From: Desulfobacterales bacterium
GTDB taxonomy: Bacteria; Desulfobacterota; Desulfobacteria; Desulfobacterales; JAFDHS01
NCBI GenBank assembly: GCA_030589165.1
Contig: JAUUWG010000003.1
Location: 1 to 45,841, forward strand
DNA length: 45,841 bases
Direction of reading: 5' to 3'
Part shown: piece after piece, positions 1 through 9,819 of the stretch
Numbering within the stretch: position 1 is the first letter of the stretch
Layout: each line of letters opens with the position of its first letter
The notes under the pieces: model-generated
What the model saw: the letters and a program-made list of their open reading frames with translations, nothing else
Database searches by the model: none
What the model was told of the DNA's origin: nothing
Program-made: the position numbers and the translations under genes

Positions 1-993
1 CAATTACGAACGGATATGGTTAAACTTCATTCAGAACGACGGCAATACAGGCGATTTCGGAGATATCGTAAAACCCGTTATCGTAAACCCAGGTTTTTAA
101 ATCGAGGCAACAAGCAAAAAGGCTGGTTAGCCCCTTCCATTCAACATAAGCTCGATTCTCATATCAAAGTCGTTGAACGAGTTAAAAAAATTCTGCCGAT
201 TTCAAACATTGTCGTTGAAGTGGCGGGTTTTGATATCCAGAAAATCAAAAATCCTGATATCCAAAGCAAGCAATATCAACAAGGCGAACAATTGGGATTT
301 TGGAATGTCCGGCAATACATACTTCACCGAGACAATCATATTTGTCAGTAATGCAAGGGTAAATCCAAAGATCCGATTTTGAATATTCACCACATTATTT
401 CAAGACAAATCGGCAGAAATCGGCCGGATAATTTGATTACCTTTTGCGAAACTTGTCACAAGAAATACCATAAGGGTGAAATTAAACTGAAAGTTAAAGC
501 CACAAACGGCTTTAAGGCTGAAACCTTTATGTCAACGGTTCGTTGGAAACTGGTTAATCAACTTAAAGAGTCCGGCAATACGGTATCGCATACTTACGGA
601 TACATTACAAAGCATCACCGGATTAAGCAGAAATTGCAAAAATCTCACGTTCTTGATGCATATGTAATTGCAGGTGGAAACGGTCAAAGACGACTTTCCA
701 ATATGTTTTTCAGCAAACAGGTTCGTAAATGTAACCGAAAGCTGTTTAAAGGTATCCGAAGTCATATCAGGAATACCGCTCCACGTTTCATTCATGCTTT
801 TCAACGATTCGACAAAGTTCTATGGAATGGGATCGAGTGTTTTATTTTTGGCCGTCGAAAGACGGGGTATTTCGCCTTACGGAAGCTGGATGGAACGAAC
901 ATTCATACATCAGCAAAGGCAAAAGACTGCACATTGTTGGAATCAGCAAATACTTTATTAACAGAAAGGAGGGCGGTATCCCTCCCCGCCTGA
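1..993 (+). pseudogene. iscB: IscB-family RNA-guided nuclease (RRXRR bridge helix, RuvC, HNH), 5' truncated by window edge and interrupted by one in-frame TAA (349-351)
   Basis: ORFs 16-351 and 379-993 are in the same frame. Reading through the TAA gives ERRQYRRFRRYRKTRYRKPRF (RRXRR), IVVEVAGFDIQKI (RuvC-II), HICQ*CKGKSKDPILNIHHIISRQ...NLITFCETCHKKYHKG (HNH), KSHVLDAYVIAGG (RuvC-III) and RRKTGYFALRKLDG C-terminus. Confidence 0.85.
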
Positions 994-1012
994 ATCAAAG
1001 ATTCAGACGGGG
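984..1012 (+). repeat. Hairpin at the 3' end of the iscB element (possible element right end or terminator)
   Basis: CCCCG-C-CTGAATC AAA GATTCAG-A-CGGGG, 12 paired positions with one mismatch; ends 15 bp before the glnD ATG. Confidence 0.7.
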
Positions 1013-1027
1013 TCTCTTGCCGCGTTT

Positions 1028-3643
1028 ATGATGAAAAACATATACAAGCAAGAATCAAAGTTTCTGAAACAAAAAAGGGAGCAGCTGATTTCAAGTCTTT
1101 TAAAAGGGAAAGAGCCGGATTTTCTATATAAAAACGCCGGGCTTTTAGATGATTATTTTTGCAAGAGCTTTGAAAAAAGCATCATCGGTCCCAAGATGAA
1201 TTTCAGCAAGAATCCCTATGCCTTGATCGCTCTGGGTGGCTATGGACGAAAAGAACAGTGTATTTATTCCGATGTCGATCTTCTTTTACTTTTCAGCAAA
1301 AAACTCCCTGATGAGGCCGAGGAACTCGTTCGAGAGATTATTTATCCACTGTGGGATATCGGACTTGATGTGGGTTACGCCACCCGTTCCCTCAATGAAT
1401 CCATAAACCTGTCAAGAAAAGACTTTGAGGTTCTTACCTCTCTTTTGGATGCCCGTTTTATATGCGGAATGTCCCAGTTGTATACGGAAATCACGACCCT
1501 GCTCAGGAAAAAAATCGTTTCCGGCCGATCCGGAGAAATAATAAGATGGCTTGTGCAAAGAAACGAGGACCGACATCTGCGTTTCGGAGACTCTACATAC
1601 CTTCTTGAACCCAACCTGAAAGAGGGCCAGGGCGGTTTGAGAGACTACCACACCATGCTGTGGATCGCCCGGATAAAATCCGACCTCAAACGCCCCAGAG
1701 ATCTCGAATATAACGGCTACCTGTCATATGCAGACTTTAAAACCTTAACCAAAGCACTCTCATTTATATGGAACGTAAGAAACCGATTACATCATCTGAC
1801 CGGCAGAAAATGCGATCAGCTTAACTTTGAATACCAGATAAAGCTTGCCGATGCTTTGGGCTTCAAAAAAGAAAACGGCCAGGAACCCGTAGAAATTTTT
1901 TTAGGAGAGCTTCACGGCCGGATGGAATTCATCAAAGAGCATAACCTTATATTCCTTGCCGAACTGGGTTCTCCTAAAAAGTTAACCCTCAAAAACAAGC
2001 TGACCAAAATAAACGGGCTGGAAATCATAAAGGATATGTTGAACATTACTTCTTCCGAACAAGTACTCCATTCACCCGAACTTCTGATCAAAATTTTTGA
2101 AGAGAGTTCACGCTTAAAAATCCCCTTGAGTGCCGAGGCCAAGCGGGTTATAAAAGAATTCGGCTATCTTGTTGACGACAATTTCAGGTCTTGTGCTTCC
2201 TGCATCAAAACTTTTGAACGTATTTTAGCCGCTCCGCCCTCACCGTTTAATGTATTGAATGAAATGTTAAACACGGGCTTTTTGACAAAGTTCATACCCG
2301 AAATAGAACAAATCGTTAATCGTATTCAGTACGACGAATATCATCTCTATCCCGTAGACAAGCATTCTTTGCGGACGGTTCAAGCAGTAAAAAAATTCGG
2401 CGAGCCTGAAAAGACCGGTGAGGACCAATTATGCCATGACCTGTATAAGGAGCTTTCCAATCGAAAACCGCTCCTTTGGGCAGCTCTTCTTCATGACATC
2501 GGCAAGGGGGATTCAGGCGGAGGGCATTCAAAAAAAGGTGCTGTAATTGTTCGATCCATACTTTCAAGAGCGGGCTTACGGCCTGCCGATATTGAAACCG
2601 TATCCTTTTTGGTTTTAGAACATCTGCTTTTGATCAAAACCGCAACGAGAAGAGATGTCAATGAAGAGGAGACAGCTGTTTTTTGTGCAAGAAGAATAAA
2701 GGACCCCGAGCGATTAAAAATGCTTTACCTGCTAACCGTTGCCGATTCCATCTCCACAGGACCAAAAGCTTGGAATGACTGGACTTCAACTCTCTTAAGG
2801 GAACTTTTTTTCAAGGTCCTGAGTATTCTGGAAAAAGGGGAATTGGCCACTACAGAGGCGGTTGAAGCTGTTGAAGAGAAAAAAAATAAAATCTTAAGTT
2901 CAACCCTTACGCCCCAAGACAGAGATGATATAAAAGCGTGTTTGAACCTTATGTCCCCAAGATACCTTCTGTACACTTCCGCAGATGATATCCTTGAACA
3001 CATTAGATTGTACAAGCTTCTGTCAAATGCCGAATTTGTCTGGGAAGTGGCAAAGGACAGTGAATCAAACACAAGAACAGTAACGATTTGTGCTAAAGAC
3101 TCTCCCGGATTATCCTCTAAAATTGCAGGCGTATTCACCTTGAACAACATTGATATTATCGGCGCACAGGTTTACACATGGCGGAATAATATTGCCCTTG
3201 ACATTTTCAATGTCAAGCCTCCCCTGGATCAGATTTTTGAAGATGAAAAATGGGCGCGTGCCAAAGAGAATCTCCAATCCGCCTTATCAGGCGATCTGGA
3301 CCTGAAAGAAGCATTGCGCAAAAAAATTCCGGTTTATCGATCCGACCGGCCATATACATTAGAGAGACCCCATCGCGTAGAAGTTGACAATAAGACTTCC
3401 AGTTTTTTTACCATTATTGAAGTCTTCACTTACGATTTCCCCGGACTGCTTTTCAATATCACGGATGCCCTGTTCAGATGCGGACTCGATGTTTGGATCG
3501 CTAAAATTTCTACCAAAGTCGACCAGGTGGTGGATGTCTTTTATGTCAGAGATTTCGACGGACAAAAAGTTGATTCACCGGGCAATGTCAAGGCAATCAA
3601 GACAGCGATTGAAGAAGTGCTGCCAAAACCTGTTGACACATAA
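1028..3643 (+). CDS. glnD: [Protein-PII] uridylyltransferase / uridylyl-removing enzyme (nucleotidyltransferase, HD, 2x ACT)
   Basis: 871 aa; GGYGRKEQCIYSDVDLLLLF nucleotidyltransferase motif, LLHDIGKG HD motif, two C-terminal ACT-like regions; followed by glnB. Confidence 0.95.
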   Translation: MMKNIYKQESKFLKQKREQLISSLLKGKEPDFLYKNAGLLDDYFCKSFEKSIIGPKMNFSKNPYALIALGGYGRKEQCIYSDVDLLLLFSKKLPDEAEELVREIIYPLWDIGLDVGYATRSLNESINLSRKDFEVLTSLLDARFICGMSQLYTEITTLLRKKIVSGRSGEIIRWLVQRNEDRHLRFGDSTYLLEPNLKEGQGGLRDYHTMLWIARIKSDLKRPRDLEYNGYLSYADFKTLTKALSFIWNVRNRLHHLTGRKCDQLNFEYQIKLADALGFKKENGQEPVEIFLGELHGRMEFIKEHNLIFLAELGSPKKLTLKNKLTKINGLEIIKDMLNITSSEQVLHSPELLIKIFEESSRLKIPLSAEAKRVIKEFGYLVDDNFRSCASCIKTFERILAAPPSPFNVLNEMLNTGFLTKFIPEIEQIVNRIQYDEYHLYPVDKHSLRTVQAVKKFGEPEKTGEDQLCHDLYKELSNRKPLLWAALLHDIGKGDSGGGHSKKGAVIVRSILSRAGLRPADIETVSFLVLEHLLLIKTATRRDVNEEETAVFCARRIKDPERLKMLYLLTVADSISTGPKAWNDWTSTLLRELFFKVLSILEKGELATTEAVEAVEEKKNKILSSTLTPQDRDDIKACLNLMSPRYLLYTSADDILEHIRLYKLLSNAEFVWEVAKDSESNTRTVTICAKDSPGLSSKIAGVFTLNNIDIIGAQVYTWRNNIALDIFNVKPPLDQIFEDEKWARAKENLQSALSGDLDLKEALRKKIPVYRSDRPYTLERPHRVEVDNKTSSFFTIIEVFTYDFPGLLFNITDALFRCGLDVWIAKISTKVDQVVDVFYVRDFDGQKVDSPGNVKAIKTAIEEVLPKPVDT

Positions 3644-3662
3644 CAAGTTGTTTGTATTTTAG

Positions 3663-4031
<369 letters not shown>

Positions 4032-4091
4032 GCCAATAAAACTTTAAAACATTTTGAAAAATTGTTCGACCATGGCATAACGTTTTAGTCC

Positions 4092-4155
4092 CAAGCTCAA
4101 AGCTGAAAGGTTGGTGAATGCATAAGCCCTTATTTTTCTTTGAGCTTTCAGCTTG
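4092..4155. repeat. Imperfect 18-bp inverted repeat downstream of glnB
   Basis: CAAGCTCAAAGCTGAAAG (4092-4109) vs CTTTGAGCTTTCAGCTTG (4138-4155), 16/18 complementary. Confidence 0.7.
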
Positions 4156-4235
4156 AATGTAATTTTCATGGTAAAGTGTCTTTAATCCGCAACCATTTTA
4201 TTATGATGAACAACTTTTGATTAGGTACTTAGATT

Positions 4236-4739
4236 ATGATTATTGCGGTGATGAGCGATACCCACGACAACATATGGAATCTGCGCAAGGCATTGAAAAT
4301 TATCAAGCAAGAGAATGCGGGAATGATAATTCATTGCGGTGATTTTGTTGCCCCGTTTATGCTTACAGAACTTGAAGAAGGGGGAATTCCGGTTCACGGG
4401 GTCTTCGGGAATAATGACGGAGACCAGTACCAGTTGACAAAGGCCTCTCTCACTGTTTTAAAAAAGATTACACTTCACGGCATGATCGGTGAAATTGATA
4501 TGGAGGGTGTTAAAATCGGATTTACCCATTATAAAGATGTGGCAGAAGGTCTGGCAGCCGGTGGTAAGTATCAAATCGTCTGCTTCGGCCATTCCCACAA
4601 ATACCTGAAGAAACAAATCGGTCAAACCCTTCTTTTAAATCCGGGCGAAATAATGGGTAAAGACGGCTTGCCCGGATTCTGTTTTTTTGATACCCATACC
4701 TTTGAAATCAAACAAATTAAAATAAAGGATACGCCTTGA
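4236..4739 (+). CDS. Metallophosphoesterase, YfcE/MJ0936-type phosphodiesterase
   Basis: MIIAVMSDTHDN, IIHCGDFV, GVFGNNDGD, CFGHSHKY, LLNPGE motifs. Confidence 0.92.
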   Translation: MIIAVMSDTHDNIWNLRKALKIIKQENAGMIIHCGDFVAPFMLTELEEGGIPVHGVFGNNDGDQYQLTKASLTVLKKITLHGMIGEIDMEGVKIGFTHYKDVAEGLAAGGKYQIVCFGHSHKYLKKQIGQTLLLNPGEIMGKDGLPGFCFFDTHTFEIKQIKIKDTP

Positions 4740-4782
4740 CATTAAATAACGATGTTCTTAATTTTTTAAAGGAGTTTTCTTT

Positions 4783-5514
4783 ATGAAGTTTAAATTTTTT
4801 GTTGCTTTGTTTTTTGTATGCACTTTTTTTTACGCAACAGATTCCATAAGCGCAGAAAAAGAATCAATCAAATCACCTTCCACTTTTTTGTCCCGGGATA
4901 AATACGAATTTGCGCCGGTGCCGGAAGGTTTTGAGATAAAACATGATTTTATCATACAAAACAAAGGGGACGCCGTACTGGATATTAAAAAAGTCAGGAC
5001 CGGCTGAGGGTGTACGGCGGTCTCATATACGAGACAAATCCCTCCCGGCGGTGAGGGAAAGATCACTCTTAAGCTCAATACAAAGTACTATGGTGGGAAA
5101 AGACTCAAGAAAAACATCAGAGTAGAAACAAATGATAAGAATCGCCCGATAATTCATTTGACGATTTCGGGCATGGTCGAAAAATTTGCCTCCATTACCC
5201 CGAACAGAATAAGACTTGCCGGTTGTGTCGGCAAGGAGTTGAAAACTTCGGTAAGCATTATCCCTGAAAAAAAGTATCCGTTCAAAATTGTTAACGTCAC
5301 TGCAAAACAAGGGAAAAATATCCGTTACAAGATAGAGGAATTCAAAAAATCAAAAATATCGGAGTACGTATTGACCGTTGAAAACATAAAAAAAGAAATA
5401 GGCCGCTATTTCGATATTATTCATTTAAAAACAGACAGTAAAATCCAGCCGGAGATCAGCATCAGGGTAATGGGGAATATTTATGGCAGGCCCATCAATA
5501 AGACGGATAAATAG
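4783..5514 (+). CDS. Secreted DUF1573-type protein with in-frame TGA (5005-5007) at the first Cys of the CxC motif; candidate selenoprotein (alternatively a nonsense-mutated gene)
   Basis: ORFs 4783-5007 and 5158-5514 are in the same frame and the intervening codons are open: ...VLDIKKVRTG(U)GCTAVSYTRQIPPGGEGKITLKLNTKYYGGKRLKKNIRVETNDKNRPIIHLTISG...; N-terminal signal peptide MKFKFFVALFFVCTFFYATDSISA. Confidence 0.75.
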
Positions 5515-5520
5515 GCTTTT

Positions 5521-6135
5521 ATGATGGATATTAAAGTGGTTGCTTTCGACTGCGACGGCGTCCTTTTTGATACGACACAGGCGAACACGATTTACTACAA
5601 CAGGCTCCTGGAACATTTCGGCAAACCGGAGATGACTCCTGAACAGTTCAAGTATGTCCACATGCACACCGTTGATAATGCCATTGCCCACCTCTTTGAT
5701 GATGAGAAGACACGCAAGGCGGCTAATGAATACCTTCGTAAAAATGTAAGTTATCTGCCGTTTATCAAATATATGAAGATAGAGCCGTATTTAAAGCCCT
5801 TGCTAAAAAAGCTCAAGCCCTCTTACCATACGGCCATTGCTACAAATCGCAAGGGCACGATGAACCGGATTCTTTCAGAACACGGCATTGAAAAATATTT
5901 TGACCTGGTTGTAACGGCCTTTGATGTGAAACGACCTAAACCCTGCCCGGATTCACTTGTCAATATATTGAAGCATTTTAAAGTAGAACCCCGGCAGGTA
6001 ATTTATATAGGAGATTCGGAGCTGGATGAAAAAGCGGCAAAAGCTGCCGGAATACCATTTGTAGCATACGGCGACCCCTCCCTTTCAGCGGATTTTCATA
6101 TAAAAAACCTCAAGGAGGTTGAAGAGATTCTTTAG
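5521..6135 (+). CDS. HAD-family hydrolase (phosphoglycolate phosphatase-like)
   Basis: AFDCDGVLFDT, AIATNRKGT, KRPKPCPD, YIGDSELDEKAAKAAGI motifs. Confidence 0.92.
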   Translation: MMDIKVVAFDCDGVLFDTTQANTIYYNRLLEHFGKPEMTPEQFKYVHMHTVDNAIAHLFDDEKTRKAANEYLRKNVSYLPFIKYMKIEPYLKPLLKKLKPSYHTAIATNRKGTMNRILSEHGIEKYFDLVVTAFDVKRPKPCPDSLVNILKHFKVEPRQVIYIGDSELDEKAAKAAGIPFVAYGDPSLSADFHIKNLKEVEEIL

Positions 6136-6144
6136 TCTCTTAAT

Positions 6145-6275
6145 TAAAGTTTGAAGTGAGCTAAAGTGATCTAAAGTTGAGGAATTCTATCAATTTTAAA
6201 TATAAAAAAGACGGAGCGAAGCGATTCATTAACTTTAGCTCACTTCACACTTTAGCTCATTTTAGCTCACTTTTC
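6145..6275 (+). repeat. Dispersed palindromic element, copy 1 (family 'AAGTGAGCTAAAGTT')
   Basis: AAGTGAGCTAAAGTGATCTAAAGTTGAGGAATTCTATCAATTTTAAATATAAAAAAGACGGAGCGAAGCGATTCATTAACTTTAGCTCACTT; inverted ends; matches the reverse complement of 20984-21113. Confidence 0.9.
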
Positions 6276-6276
6276 T

Positions 6277-6501
6277 TTATTGATTGCCGAATCCGTTTTG
6301 ATCTCCACAGTCCGGACACTGCCAGGTTATTCCGTTACAGGACATTCCCCACAAATTTTCATGCATGCAGTCCTGACAAATACTGAACCCGCATCTGCAT
6401 CTCCAGCAGAACGGAACTTTTTTACCACAGCAGTCACAATTTTTCTCTTTGGCCTTCCGGCGTTTTTCTCTGTATTTATTTTTATTGGCAGAGTATTTCA
6501 T
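6277..6501 (-). CDS. Small Cys-rich zinc-ribbon protein
   Basis: 74 aa with CDCCGK, CWRCRCGFSICQDC, CPDCG; start overlaps the end of the upstream CoA-binding gene by 20 nt. Confidence 0.75.
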   Translation of the reverse strand: MKYSANKNKYREKRRKAKEKNCDCCGKKVPFCWRCRCGFSICQDCMHENLWGMSCNGITWQCPDCGDQNGFGNQ

Positions 6502-6904
6502 ATTCTATCTTTATACACTTATTCATCACAACGTCTATACCGGCCGCTGTCAGGAAATTTGCAGCCTCCTGATTTTCGATACCCAACTGCATCCAGAAGA
6601 CCTTGGGCCTGAGACGAACCGCTTCCCGTGCATGGGGCATGATCCGGGATGGGCTTCTGAACAGGTTTATAATATCTATGGGTTCATTAATATCGTCAAG
6701 GGACGGATATGCGCGTTCTCCCAATATCTTCCCTTGTCCCGGGTAAACCGGAATAATCCTGTAGCCATGTCTTTTAAGATATACGGCAACCCAGTTGGAG
6801 TCTCTTTCCGGATTAGGGCTTAAACCTACAACAGCAATGGTTATGGATTTTTCCAAAAGATGCTTTAGCTTTTCATTGTCGGTAATTATCTCTCCCGGCT
6901 TCAT
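6482..6904 (-). CDS. CoA-binding domain protein (YccU-like)
   Basis: IAVVGLSPNPERDSNWVAVYLKRHGYRIIPVYPG...PKVFWMQLGIENQEAANFLTAAGIDVVMNKCIKIE. Confidence 0.93.
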   Translation of the reverse strand: MKPGEIITDNEKLKHLLEKSITIAVVGLSPNPERDSNWVAVYLKRHGYRIIPVYPGQGKILGERAYPSLDDINEPIDIINLFRSPSRIMPHAREAVRLRPKVFWMQLGIENQEAANFLTAAGIDVVMNKCIKIEYEILCQ

Positions 6905-7110
6905 TGGACGACTCCTTTGGCAGTATTGTTGTTTTGCCTCATTCGTGTTATAAAAATTGATTAAATCATGTGTCGTTACTCAGCCACGAAAGCACCAAGG
7001 CACAAGAGAAAATGAATATAAATGTCCCATTATCTAAAAAAGAAAAATTCATTGCAAGAAAAATACTTGATAAAAAACAGGGATTAATACGGATCAACCA
7101 CTAAACAATC

Positions 7111-9807
7111 ATGGAAAAAGAAAAAACATTATATCTGATCGACGGAAGCGCATATATTCACCGTGCCTACCACGCCATCCGCGGACTTTCCAATTCCAAG
7201 GGGCTCCCCACAAATGCCGTTTTCGGCTTTACCCGGATGCTTCTAAAGCTCCTTGAAGAAAAGACCCCGGAATATGCAGCCGTAGTATTTGATTCAAAAG
7301 GGCCGACTTTCAGACATGAAATATATGCCGAATATAAGTCGAATAGGCCTCCCATGCCCGATGATATGGCAGTTCAGATCCCATACATAAAACAAATAAC
7401 CAAGGGGTTGAACATATCCATGATTGAAATGCAGGGATTTGAAGCCGACGACCTTATCGGGACCCTTGCACGTAAGGCGGAAAAGGCGGGCTTTTCCGTT
7501 GTTATGGTTACCGGAGACAAGGATTTTATGCAACTGGTAACGGAAAAAAGCATCTTATGGGACCCCATGAAAGAGAAGACGACGGACATTCATGCAATAC
7601 GAGAATCTTTCGGGATTGAACCCCGCCAGATTATTGATCTCATGGGCCTTACCGGCGACAGTTCCGACAATATCCCCGGCGTGCCCGGCATCGGACCGAA
7701 GACCGGCCTGTGTCTGATCAAAACCTTTGGGAGCATGGAAAATTTATATGAAAAAGTTGATACGATAACAAAGAAAAAACAACACGATAATCTTGTCCAA
7801 TACAAGGATCAAGCCTTTTTGAGCCGAAAACTGGTTAAAATCGATACCAATGTTCCCTTATCCTTTGATCCTGAATCCTATAAATACAAACAACAAACCA
7901 CGGGTGAGAGCAAGCTTTACAACCTGTTTAAGGAGCTTGAATTCAGACAGCTGCAAAAGGAGTTTACCCGGCAGGCGGACCTTTCTGAAAAAAAATACCG
8001 GCCGATTTTCCATATGAAGGAACTTTCCGATCTTGTGGAACGCCTTGAAAACGCAGGGTTATTCGCCCTCGATACCGAGACCACTTCTGAAAACCCGATG
8101 TTGGCAAAGCTTGTGGGACTATCCTTTTGTGTTACTTCCGATGAAGCATTTTATATTCCCTGCGGCCATGATGATCCCGACGCACCCAAACAACTTGAAC
8201 TTTCAGAGGTTTTAAAGCTGCTGAAACCCGTACTTGAAAACAGAAACATCAAAAAGATCGGTCAGAACATTAAATATGACTGGATGGTCCTTGCACGCCA
8301 TGGCGTCCATCTTAAGGGTGTTGTCTTTGATACCATGATCGCCTCTTATCTCATCAACCCTTCAAAGCGGGCACACAATTTAGAGCAGATCGCTTTAGAT
8401 TTTCTCGATCACCAGATGATTACCTATAAAGAGGTCATAAAATCGGCTACCGGCAAAAATAAAAAAGCCGCGGGTTTTGCCGGGGTTCCCATAGAAAAGG
8501 CGTTTCCCTATGCATGTGAAGATGCGGATATCACCTTTAGTGCCTATCATGTTCTTTTATCCCACTTAAAAGAGATAGGACTTACGGAACTTTTTGAAAC
8601 CGTTGAAATGCCCCTTGTTCCTGTTTTGATGAAGATGGAAATGACGGGGATATGTGTAGACAAGAAAAGACTTCGCACCCTTTCAAAGTCCATCGAACAT
8701 GAACTGGAGCAAATTGAAAAAAATATATATTCACTTGCAGGGGAAGAATTCAACATAAGGTCGTCACAACAGATGGGGCGGATACTTTTTGAGAAACTCA
8801 AACTGCCCGTTCAGAAAAAAACAAAAAAAAAGACGGGATATTCAACGGATGTCGATGTTTTAACGACACTTTCAGCCAAACATGAACTCCCTGCCCTGAT
8901 TTTAAGGCACCGGACCCTGGCAAAACTCAAATCAACATATGCCGACGCCCTGCTTGAACTTATTCATCCGGAAACCAATCGTATTCATACCTCATACAAT
9001 CAAACGGTTACCGCAACGGGCCGTCTGAGCAGCTCGGACCCAAATCTTCAAAATATTCCCATCCGGACCGAAGAAGGAAGAGAAATTCGAAAAGCATTTA
9101 TTCCCCGAAAAGGATGGTCCCTGGTTTCAGCCGACTATTCTCAGATTGAACTTCGTATCCTGGCGCATTATTCGGATGACCGGATACTGATAGAGTCTTT
9201 CAAAAATGATGAAGATATTCACACCCGAACGGCAACAGAGGTATTTCAGGTATTTCCGTCTTTTATTACTCCCGAACTCAGGAGGCAGGCAAAGGTTATA
9301 AATTTCGGTATCATATACGGCATGAGCGCTTACCGACTGGCAAAAGAACTCGGTATCAGCAATAAGATGGCAAAAACCTATATAGAAAATTATTTTCAAA
9401 GATACAAAGGCGTTAAAGCTTTTATAGACCGGACAATCAAAGAGGCCGGAAAAACAAAAAAAACAAGCACCCTTCTTGACAGGATCCGTCTTCTGCCCGA
9501 TATTAACAGCTCCAGAACAAACCTGCGCCAGTTTGCCGAACGCATCGCAATCAATACACCTATTCAGGGGACGGCTGCAGACCTTATAAAGGTGGCCATG
9601 ATAAAAGTGGATGACGCATTAAACAAAGAAAAACTTCAAGCGGCAATGCTTCTTTCCGTACATGATGAAATCGTATTGGAAGCCCCTCCTGATGAACTGG
9701 AAACCGTAAAGTGTCTTGTCACGGATATCATGGAAGGGGTATGGGAACTCAAAGTGCCGCTTAAAGTAAACGTGGCATGGGGTAAAAATTGGGCTGATGC
9801 GCATTAG
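7111..9807 (+). CDS. polA: DNA polymerase I
   Basis: 898 aa; 5'-nuclease (LIDGSAYIHRAYHA), 3'-5' exonuclease (ALDTETTSENP), polymerase (SADYSQIELRILAHYS, RRQAKVINFGIIYGMSAYRLA, LLSVHDEIVLE). Confidence 0.98.
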   Translation: MEKEKTLYLIDGSAYIHRAYHAIRGLSNSKGLPTNAVFGFTRMLLKLLEEKTPEYAAVVFDSKGPTFRHEIYAEYKSNRPPMPDDMAVQIPYIKQITKGLNISMIEMQGFEADDLIGTLARKAEKAGFSVVMVTGDKDFMQLVTEKSILWDPMKEKTTDIHAIRESFGIEPRQIIDLMGLTGDSSDNIPGVPGIGPKTGLCLIKTFGSMENLYEKVDTITKKKQHDNLVQYKDQAFLSRKLVKIDTNVPLSFDPESYKYKQQTTGESKLYNLFKELEFRQLQKEFTRQADLSEKKYRPIFHMKELSDLVERLENAGLFALDTETTSENPMLAKLVGLSFCVTSDEAFYIPCGHDDPDAPKQLELSEVLKLLKPVLENRNIKKIGQNIKYDWMVLARHGVHLKGVVFDTMIASYLINPSKRAHNLEQIALDFLDHQMITYKEVIKSATGKNKKAAGFAGVPIEKAFPYACEDADITFSAYHVLLSHLKEIGLTELFETVEMPLVPVLMKMEMTGICVDKKRLRTLSKSIEHELEQIEKNIYSLAGEEFNIRSSQQMGRILFEKLKLPVQKKTKKKTGYSTDVDVLTTLSAKHELPALILRHRTLAKLKSTYADALLELIHPETNRIHTSYNQTVTATGRLSSSDPNLQNIPIRTEEGREIRKAFIPRKGWSLVSADYSQIELRILAHYSDDRILIESFKNDEDIHTRTATEVFQVFPSFITPELRRQAKVINFGIIYGMSAYRLAKELGISNKMAKTYIENYFQRYKGVKAFIDRTIKEAGKTKKTSTLLDRIRLLPDINSSRTNLRQFAERIAINTPIQGTAADLIKVAMIKVDDALNKEKLQAAMLLSVHDEIVLEAPPDELETVKCLVTDIMEGVWELKVPLKVNVAWGKNWADAH

Positions 9808-9819
9808 TCTCACTTCAGC

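Noticed and set aside
349-351. TAA in iscB as a recoding event
   Set aside because: TAA is not a selenocysteine or pyrrolysine codon and nothing suggests a reassigned code; other genes here use TAA as stop. A nonsense mutation is the simpler reading.
6280-6823. Plus-strand ORFs of 110 and 124 aa
   Set aside because: Antisense to the zinc-ribbon and CoA-binding genes, which have recognisable motifs.
7012-7104. 30-codon ORF ending 6 nt before polA
   Set aside because: No clear RBS, lies in repeat-like intergenic sequence; not enough evidence for a leader peptide.
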